Origin: Blasia pusilla
Taxonomy: Eukaryota > Marchantiophyta > Marchantiopsida > Blasiales
Reading direction: 5' to 3'
Assembly (NCBI GenBank): GCA_050084515.1
Contig: CM114272.1
Span: 24,056,001-24,120,000, forward strand
Length of the DNA stretch: 64,000 nucleotides
Below, piece by piece: positions 57,001 to 64,000 of the stretch. The notes under the pieces were generated by a model. The model had not been told where the DNA came from. It was given only the letters and a program-made list of their open reading frames with translations, and did no database searches. Each line of letters starts with the position of its first letter. The first letter of the stretch is position 1. A program made the position numbers and the translations under genes.

Positions 57001-60000
57001 CCAACATGGAAGGGATTGATGCTCAGTCGGTTGATGGGTCTCTCGGAGAAGTATTCTTCCCACACATGCAGCGCAACTCAGTGGACAAGGAAAAAACAGC
57101 CAATGGAGAGAAACTTCTCTAACTTTGCTCAACACATTGTTTGGTACTCGCCAATGGCATGGCTATGTGGCCACAGTCAGGAGGTCGCACTTCCATTGGA
57201 CGCTCTGACTCCAACAGAGAAACCTCGACATCAGTGGTTGACTACCTGATTGGGGAAGTATATCAACTACCACATCTGGTTGCCAATGTGCGGATCACAC
57301 CCATTCTAGAATCTGATCATGAACCACTCTACTTTGACATCATGGTCTCCAAAACCACCTGAGGCTGCAGAAAAATTAACCCTGCCGACCAAATGTCGAT
57401 ACACTTTCCTTCAGGAAAAGAAAGATGAACTCATCACACTCGTCAACAAGGCTCTTACAGAGTGCTCACCCACAGTGAACACGACTGAGTTCAGCGACAT
57501 CCTACATCAATGTTGCAGAAAAGTCCTACCTTTCCAACTGTTTGGAGGCAAACACATTAGATCCACTTCTACGTTCTTCTCCCAACCCTGGTTTGACAGG
57601 GACTGCAAAGAGGCCCGCAGGGAGCTGAATCACGGGCTGAGGGAGGATCCACACTCTCCACACTTGATTGTTGCAGAAAACTTACAAAGGATTGGTACGT
57701 AGGAAGAAACACAAATACATTGCCATCAAGATCAGAGTTCACAGAACAGATGAAATACCAATCGGCCAAATTCTGGAAAATACTCAGGAATAGACAGAAC
57801 ATCATTCCACCCCAGGATCTACAGATCTGGACCACATATGGTACCCAACTTTACCACTCCAACACTGCCGCTCACATCGACCCCTGGCCGAACAGGCTTC
57901 AGGATCTACCGGACCTCTTCACCATTGAAGATGTCACATCAGGACTCAAAAGGCTACATAACAAACCAGAGGATGTCCTGGGGTGCCAGGCTAAAATGTT
58001 CAAATTCGCAAGTGAGGCAATTGGCCCAACCCTCACCAGAATGTTCAATACTGCAGTTCAGCAGGGCTTCCCACCACAATGGCAAATGAATACGATCTAC
58101 CCACTCTTCAAGGCTGGAGACCCAATGATACCATCCAACTACAGAACGATCATGGTGAGCTCCCTCATGGCCAAGTTGTACGGGCTACTGCTGGAAAGGA
58201 AAATCAGCGACTGGGCTGAAGAAAAGAAGGTGCGAGCCAGAGGACAAGCAGGTTTCCGACACTCACATAGCACCCTGGATCACCTTCTCACACTCCGGGT
58301 ACTGATTGAAGAAACTTCCAAGTCGAGAATTGGTCACAAGCCGGGTAAATTGTTCTGCTGTTTTGTAGACTTCAAGAAGGCCTTTGACACAGTCCCAAGG
58401 GCGCTTCTTTGGAAACGACTTGAAGAGTTGGGTGTCCCACCACAACAACTTACAGCAATCAAGGTCTTATATGCTCAGGTGTTTGCACAGATTGCCACTA
58501 AGAGGGGCAGATCTGAAACTTTATCTTCCAACACCTGAGTCAAACAAGGATGCCCCCTCTCACCTACATTGTTTGGGGTCTACATTGACGAACTTGAAGA
58601 GGTGCTTTCTGGAGTGAATGGAGATCCACCAGAGCTAGCACACTGCCTCATCCCCCTGCTCTTGTATGCAGTTGATATAGTTCTGATGTCTAGAACAGCA
58701 CATGGGCTCCAACTTTACCTGAATGCACTTTCAAGCTTCTGCAACAAATCGGGCATGGAAGTCAACTTGCTGAAAACGAAGATAATCATCTTGGGATCCC
58801 AGCCCCCTACGGCGCAGCGGTCACACACTTTCACCTTCAGCCAGGGACTGAGAAGGGAGATCATTGAGATTGTGGGTGAGTACATATACCTGGGGGTGCA
58901 ACTCAAACCCAACAACCAATGGAGAACCAATGGGAGTCGCAACAAGATCAATGCAGGCTTGAGGAGTCTACACCTGCTACAATCCAATTGCAGAAGAATG
59001 GAACTCTGGCATATTCCACAGAAACTCCATCTCTTCAAAGCTCTGGTGATCCCAGCCACACTCAATGCATCTGAGGTGTGGGGCCCCAGCTCCAAGGCTT
59101 GGCCCCAGGGCCTTGAGGCCCCCCAGAAACTCTTCATGCGTCAGAGTCTGGGGATTAGGAAAACCACTCCCCACGACATTCTACTGGCTGAGTTTGGGGA
59201 GGTAGCAATGGAGATCCATGCTGTTAAAAATCAGATCACATTTCTCCAACACCTCGAGGATGTCTGCGAGGACGATCCCAATCGTCTATCCGCCAGGGCC
59301 TATGTGGTTTCAAAAAGTAGTGCCACCCTTGGGGCTAAAAATTGGTACTATGACTGCACGGATTGGCTCATGAAATGGGGAATATCCATCGGTGACCTGC
59401 CTACGGCCACCCACCAGGACCTTGCTGAACAATTACACAACAATTACATTGCCATCAACTGGGGCCGACACCAGCGTCTCTGGGAAAGCAAGGGGAATTC
59501 ATCTCACAAAAATGGTGAAAGAATGAGGCGCTACCACACCCTCATGAACAACTTCAGATCCATGCAGCAAGCCTCCTACATCTCTGCCCCCATTCCCACT
59601 AAGTTACGTCATACATAAGCGAGATTCAGATGTGGCTCTACTGACCTGGAGATTGAGAAAGGAAAATTCTCACTGAAGAAAAGGGAGGACAGATTATGTA
59701 GATTTTGCAACTCGGGGCTTATTGATGATGAACATCACTACCTCTCCGACTGCACCTTCACAATCACATTAGGCTTGACTTCCCGGATCTCTTTGTTCAC
59801 CGGGCTCCCAGGGTCCTCGCGTTCATGGCTAGGCAGAATCAGACTCAGATTGCTAAATTCTTGCACAGTTGTGTGAAGACCAGGGACACTCACCTGGCTC
59901 TGAGGACCCCTTAGGCCCTCGCTGGTGCTTGCTCTCTCTCCAAAATTGTTGTTAAGTCTCAAAACTAAGTCCCATGGCCCTGTGGGATCTCCGTGGACAA

Positions 60001-63000
60001 CAAATCTATTCATTCATTCATTCTCTCCCTACTGATGTTCAGTTTTACTAAATTATGGTTAGTTTTGCGACTATGGTCAGAAGTTTACATCAGTTAAACT
60101 TCAGTTTGTTCAAGCCCTTGTCACTACTGAACTCTTCTAATTAGAAATAGTCTAGTTTGTCGTGTACCTGATGTGCCGGCCTTCCACCTCACACTTTGAG
60201 GTGTCATCCCTGCCACCTCATTCCCTGCCATGTACTTGTCTGTTCCGTGGCCCCCCTTGCTGCATATCTATTTTGTCTCCTTTCCATTTGGGTCTGATTC
60301 ACTTCTGACTCCAGCCTGCTAAGGTAGTGTGTATTTAGAGTAACACCTGAACTTCTGCTGGTGGCTAGGTCCACTAAGAAGGAGAAGTGCATTTGTCCAG
60401 AGGATGCTTGAGGACCTATTTGTCACATGCTCTTGCAGCCTGGTCACAATCTTGCTGGTTTTCGGTATTCTAATAAGTTGCTGCTGTATCAAGCAACCCA
60501 TTCTCAATAAAAGTTACAATAGGCCCTGCATGCAATCTATTTGCCAATCACTCTTCCAGATTTTTGAAGTTCTTCTCTTGTATATGGTTCAGTGGAAGAT
60601 CCTGTCAGCATCTGCTGTCTTTCTGTGCTTTTAAAGTTAAAAAAGTTAGATCTGAGAGAAGTAGAACCCTGGTTTCAACTAGTAGTGCCTGTCATTCTCT
60701 GTAAGTTAGTAAGAGGAACGAAGGAATGAGGCCTGTAATAACAGAGGTGCACGACTTCAGGAGGATCGAGAATGTAGAAAGATTCCTTGATCGCAGCAAT
60801 AAGAAATGGTTGAAGAGGAGTTCTTGTGAAAGAAATGCAGGCTAAAGGTACGCAATTACTTCCAACTGGCTACTATTGGAATTAGTTGCGTACTTCCCAA
60901 ACCCATCCCTAGTAATGCAGCAAATGCGGGGTGAATCTTCCTCTCACTGGCCCTGAGCACAGCACATACACGTCCGAAGGCAAAGTTGATGTTGGAAGAA
61001 TTCTGAGGTCTTCCAGTTCCTGACAGTTGGTATCTTATCATAATGGGATTCGACTCTTCCCTCTTTTATAGCTAACTGCTGACTCTTGCATGGTAGCCCA
61101 TCTTCCCTATCATGTTTTGGACCCAATTTGGAGTTAGCCTCTTGTATCAGGAGTCAACAACGGTGGCGCAGGTCAATCTGTTGAATGGCTGAATGAACTA
61201 TTATGTGCTGTTCTTTCTATACTTCCTACTGTACTCGGTCAGTCTAGTCCAGTCCAGTCCCACTCCAGAGCAGAATAAAAAATAACCTTACAACCATTTG
61301 GTCAAGATACTTTTCTGAGAACGTCTTGAGAGTTCTCAGGTTTTGGTGAGTCAGATAATTATTGACATGAATGGTTTGGTTCAGGTATCTATCTTTCCAT
61401 CTCAGATTAGTGTTTAAACAGGAAAAATAACACATGGTTCTTATCTTCAGCCCTGCCTATCACACACTATTGGCAGATCCTTTTCCCCTACGGTATTTCA
61501 ATTTTCCCATACAGATGAGCTCTTTTCCAGTTTCATACCATTGTTTGACTTAGGACCATGTGATCCAATTCTAAACCCAACAGCCCGATGTTCAAGTGTA
61601 GTGAAGTTTCTGTTCAAATAAGATTCACATTTAAAACCCCCTTTGTCTTATAGATACAAAGTTTGTTGGAAATACTGAAGGCCGATTAAAAGCAGGTTCA
61701 GTACTTCCACATACAAGCCTTGTTATGAACATGTAACCCAAAGAAGGATGGAAGTAGTATATAGGATGGGACTGTTCCTAGCACTATCTGAAAGGGACTT
61801 GAGACAGATGAGCTTTGTCAAAGTGTAGGTAGTACTCTCTTGCTAGTATCTTGTCCTCCAAAAGTAGCTCATGCTGCAGTTTATGGTGCATTAGCAACAG
61901 CTGACGTCTTTATAGTCTCTTTGGGATTATTCTATAACAGATAGTTTTAAGATAACAGTAATAAAGCTGTCTTGGGTACTTCCACTGCAGGGGACTTTTT
62001 CCACGCTGCTCCCAACATCGACCATTCTCAGGACTTTGTTCGGAAGGATATCAAGGAATGGATGAAGTGGCTGCGCTCTGAATTAGGCTTTGATGGATGG
62101 CGCCTTGATTTTGTCAGGTTTGTCTTGTCTGTGCACTACATTCCCAGCTATTGCAAGTAGTACCAGACGGTTGATGCACAAGATTATGATGTTCAAGGTG
62201 CGGTTAATGATACTAGCTTTAGTCTGTTATATCAAGAAAATCTGAATAGCAGCTATGGTTGTCAAGTTGAGTCTACAGAGGATTAAGGATGTCGAGCAGC
62301 CACTCTTGCAGTTAGTATTGTGCTAAAGCCGGTTTGGCATACATTGTGCAGTGTTGTCCTATACTGACTTTGTGATTAGGATTTTCCAAAACAATTGTTT
62401 GAGCTCTAGAGATTCTTTGATTCACACATTGCCACCACCAACTTTCTGGATTCCTTTATTGTACTGTGGTTATTTACTTCCGTATTGTTTCTTGGCACTT
62501 CATCTCCAGCTTTTCCAATTCGAGTTCCACCTGTGTTTTAGAGTTCCAGACTCTCAAATTAGTATCAAAATATTTGTTAGATTATAATGTTCTCTTCTGA
62601 TAAAGCCAATTATGGTCAAAAGATCTGATTTGTTTTCTTAAGATACCCTGATATATTCTCCTGGTTGGTGTTGATGAATGTCTCACCTTGAACAGGGGTT
62701 TTTGGGGTGGTTACGTTAAGGAGTATATTGAGGCAACAGACCCTGCATTCGCAATTGGGGAGTATTGGGACAGTTTAGCATATGAGGGTGGCCAAGTGAG
62801 CTACAACCAAGGTATGAAACTGATTTGTAATCCCATCCACAAGTATTTTTTAAGCAATGAAGTTATCATGGTAAGAGTTTGAATATGGTGCGCTAGGCTT
62901 GATGCTTTGAGTAGCTACCTTGAGAGTGCTGGTATAATGTTCATGTTGCTCTTCTGGTCTCCAGCGGAATCTGGCTTTTCGCATGGGCCTCCTAGAATTC

Positions 63001-63262
63001 AAAGCAAGTGTAAAGGTAGTGTTAGTTGTGTCTGTACAGACATTTTGATCCTTAAATTAATGCTTATAATTGGTTTTTTCCAGATTCACGACTTGAGATC
63101 TGTCATGAACTTCGCTTACAGGATTGTTATTTTACTCATACGGTGTAAAATCTCATTTGATGAACAACGTGTACTCATGTTACAGATGCACACCGACAGC
63201 GAATTATCAATTGGATAAATGCGGCTGGTGGGACATCCTCTGCCTTTGATGTCACTACTAAG
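50409..63262 (+). CDS. AMY3-like: Plastid-type alpha-amylase with N-terminal coiled coil (GH13, AMY3-like), 3' end beyond window
   Basis: Endo-hydrolysis of alpha-1,4 bonds of starch, probably in the plastid. Eleven exons: 50409-50614, 50910-51009, 51591-53097, 53264-53295, 53433-53565, 53959-54056, 54445-54489, 54925-55030, 61991-62117, 62696-62811, 63186-63262. Phases agree at every junction and the sum is 2,547 nt, 849 codons. All introns are GT-AG except the one after 54056 (GC-AG). The catalytic part follows plant AMY3 closely: FQGFNWESW, IWLPPPTESVSPQGYMP, VLGDAVLNHRCA, HAAPNIDHSQDFVRKDI, GWRLDFVRGFWGGYVKEY, AIGEYWDSLAYE, DAHRQRIINWINAAGG. The nucleophile Asp is at 62107 and the acid/base Glu at 62760; the third acidic residue (in FIENHD of the family) lies outside. 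The start at 50409 gives a transit-peptide-like N-terminus. No break is seen. Confidence 0.88.
51591..53097 (+). CDS. AMY3-like: Amylase exon 3: long Ala/Glu-rich coiled coil
   Basis: One exon of 1,507 nt. Roughly residues 120-480 of the predicted protein are heptad-rich helices with Ala, Glu and Lys (ARVVAAEKERKDALEALQIA; ELKKVLEEKSAVERELLLAK). A conserved-looking non-coil block follows (ETPEWMKRRIEVGLQGLPPR; PGPEEVWLISSAKVNEDDLF) and then a second helix (KEALDEQRRALERALQKRTG). Arabidopsis AMY3 has two CBM45 starch-binding domains in this position; none is seen here. The coil may mediate dimerisation or tethering in the stroma. I cannot name another protein with this architecture from memory. 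Confidence 0.75.
53264..55030 (+). CDS. AMY3-like: Amylase exons 4-8: first half of the GH13 barrel
   Basis: Exon 4 encodes ESGTGSGREIV, the start of the catalytic domain as in AMY3. Exon 5 has FQGFNWESW and IWLPPPTESVSP. Exon 6 has GYMPGDLYNLNSAYGTIDEL. Exon 7, only 45 nt, has GDAVLNHRC, conserved region I with the substrate-contacting His. Exon 8 has GIWNIFGGKLAWGPEAIV and DDPNFQGRGN. Exon 6 ends MHNNDIL where the family has a GIK(V) segment. Confidence 0.88.
55795..56453 (-). repeat. Copia-type LTR (minus), 659 bp, in an amylase intron
   Basis: On the minus strand it begins TGTTGAAATTTGTTAATATC and ends GATTGTGTACA, giving TG...CA borders. It is the inverted counterpart of 63417-64000. 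Beyond its 3' border (plus 55784 downward) a minus frame begins MDGLADAGSDFVQGDTSAGQ and runs about 48 codons, which may be the start of an element gag. It is otherwise a solo LTR or a truncated element. Confidence 0.7.
56760..60025 (+). mobile_element. 5'-truncated LINE with (ATTC)n tail in an amylase intron
   Basis: The endonuclease part has LLVGDFNGRT near 56935 and ESDHEPLYF near 57310. The reverse transcriptase has FKAGDPMIPSNYRTIMV, GQAGFRHSHSTLDHLL, FVDFKKAFDTVPRALLW, QGCPLSPTLFGVY and YAVD at 58665-58676. A C-terminal Cys/His motif CRFCNSGLIDDEHHYLSDC is near 59700. The 3' end is CAAATCT followed by ATTC repeats at about 60009-60024. The first part of the endonuclease is missing. The sense orientation matches the host gene. 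Confidence 0.85.
57319..59770 (+). pseudogene. LINE ORF2 reverse transcriptase, inactive
   Basis: Long frames 57720-58538 and 58569-59618 are separated by one TGA at 58536 (NT-stop-VKQGCPLSP), probably from CGA. A stop at 59616 precedes the zinc motif. The catalytic YADD reads YAVD because GAT became GTT, so this copy cannot polymerise. Few lesions otherwise suggest a fairly recent insertion. Confidence 0.8.
60026..61990 (+). other. Remaining intron of the amylase gene
   Basis: No gene or element recognised. Short open frames occur on both strands. The whole intron (55031-61990) is 6,960 bp, most of it explained by the LTR and LINE. Confidence 0.6.
61991..63262 (+). CDS. AMY3-like: Amylase exons 9-11: catalytic Asp and Glu
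   Basis: Exon 9 has HAAPNIDHSQDFVRKDIKEW and DGWRLDFVR with the nucleophile Asp. Exon 10 has GFWGGYVKEYIEATDPAF and GEYWDS with the acid/base Glu. Exon 11 has DAHRQRIINWINAAGG and FDVTTK, ending at a GT donor. The remainder (FIENHD, C-terminal sheet) lies past the right edge. Confidence 0.9.
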
Positions 63263-63416
63263 GTAATTGGAAACCTTTTGATTGTCTAGACCCTTAGAAA
63301 TTAATGTGATTTAATATGAGCTCCTGCCTTGGGAAAAAGTAAATTTGAGGTGCTCTCATTTCATATTAGAATTTCAAACTAAACGTTTCTTTATTATTAA
63401 TGGTAGCTATGGACCA

Positions 63417-64000
63417 TGTTGAAATTTGTTAATATCTAGTTTAGTCATGCCCTAAAAGTCAAATACTAACTTAGTTGGATACTAATTTAGTTAGCTAGAG
63501 ATAACTTAGTGTTCCTCTATCTTCTTAGGGTAACCTTGAATTAGGGCAATTCTCGAGTTAGGGATAGCCACCATCTGTTATTTAGGGTATGGATCTGTTC
63601 AAGAAGATCCAAGGGCCAGAAGTGCTCACCCTCATGTATATAATGTCTCTGTTTAGAGAGCAGAAGCCAATTCTACAGCATGCACAGTTTTGGTAAGGAC
63701 TCCTGAGGCTCTTGGTCCTGCTGCAGAGTGATCAGAGAGCAGGAAGAGGAGATTGAGACTAATTGTTGTGCTTGCTAGAGCCTCACTGGAAGGCAGGTTG
63801 TTTTGTCTAGTATGCTGATGGAGATTGTTTGTGCTCAATGGTGAGCCATGTCTGATCTCTGAGCTGGTGACATGTGAGGACCTGTAGTGTGAGTGCAAGG
63901 TGTGACTGTAGAATCCTTCTTAGTATCTCTTAGATAGTAAGAAGAGTCACATCATGGTAGGGCTCTGATTTGGCAATAGAGACAGGAACTGATTTGCTGA
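63417..64000 (+). repeat. Copia-type LTR (plus), cut by the window end
   Basis: Begins TGTTGAAATTTGTTAATATC and is the reverse complement of 55795-56453 with scattered differences. It lies in the intron after amylase exon 11. Whether a full element follows cannot be seen. Confidence 0.75.

Overview
The window is plant nuclear DNA: one spliced host gene in about 50 kb of nested, mostly decayed mobile elements and satellites. The host gene is a plastid-type alpha-amylase (GH13, AMY3-like) with GT-AG introns. LINE, Ty1/copia, Ty3/gypsy, CACTA and Mutator-like remains, and very large introns filled with retroelements, fit a large repeat-rich streptophyte genome. The Ty3/gypsy element carries a cytosine methyltransferase and a C-terminal PHD finger. 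That hints at a non-seed plant or a lineage near charophyte algae, but I cannot name the species.

Layout. 1-1.16 kb and 9.25-10.86 kb: two outward-facing inverted copies of a WRKY-GCM1-type, Mutator-like transposase relic. Between them (2.5-7.5 kb) lies a broken gene that joins a ParB-like domain to a beta-class N4/N6 DNA-methyltransferase fold. Arrays of a palindromic repeat (consensus near GCAACCCGTCGGACTCCGAC plus GGGTTGC, period about 60-68 bp) lie in front of its TATA box, in its introns, behind it, and again at 10.9-11.8 kb. 12.3-13.1 kb: CACTA transposase-associated domain (minus). 13.5-15.3 kb: possible unidentified minus-strand gene. 16.4-18.1 kb: satellite of about 350 bp. 19.8-20.6 kb: antisense LINE relic. 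24.8-27.25 kb: Ty1/copia pol relic split by a 1,036-bp insertion with a 7-bp target duplication. 29.9-31.2 kb: palindrome-rich tandem repeats. 33.6-36.5 kb: non-autonomous CACTA element with dense AGTCAT subterminal motifs. 36.9-37.6 kb: gag relic. 38.6-47.2 kb: Ty3/gypsy element with LTRs, gag, DNA cytosine methyltransferase, reverse transcriptase, start of RNase H and PHD finger; the integrase is missing in frame. 50.4 kb to beyond 63.3 kb: the alpha-amylase gene. Its introns hold an inverted pair of copia-type LTRs and a LINE with a damaged active site.

How the parts fit. The amylase reads as intact: 11 exons in the window join to exactly 849 codons. They encode a likely transit peptide, a long alanine-rich coiled coil and most of the GH13 barrel, including the catalytic Asp and Glu. 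The N-terminal coiled coil sits where Arabidopsis AMY3 has its CBM45 starch-binding domains. The most unusual parts of the window are two unrelated DNA-methyltransferase genes tied to mobile DNA: a 5-methylcytosine type inside the gypsy element and a ParB-linked amino-methyltransferase type inside the palindrome-rich block. Both copies here are broken, so intact relatives elsewhere in the genome are what would matter.
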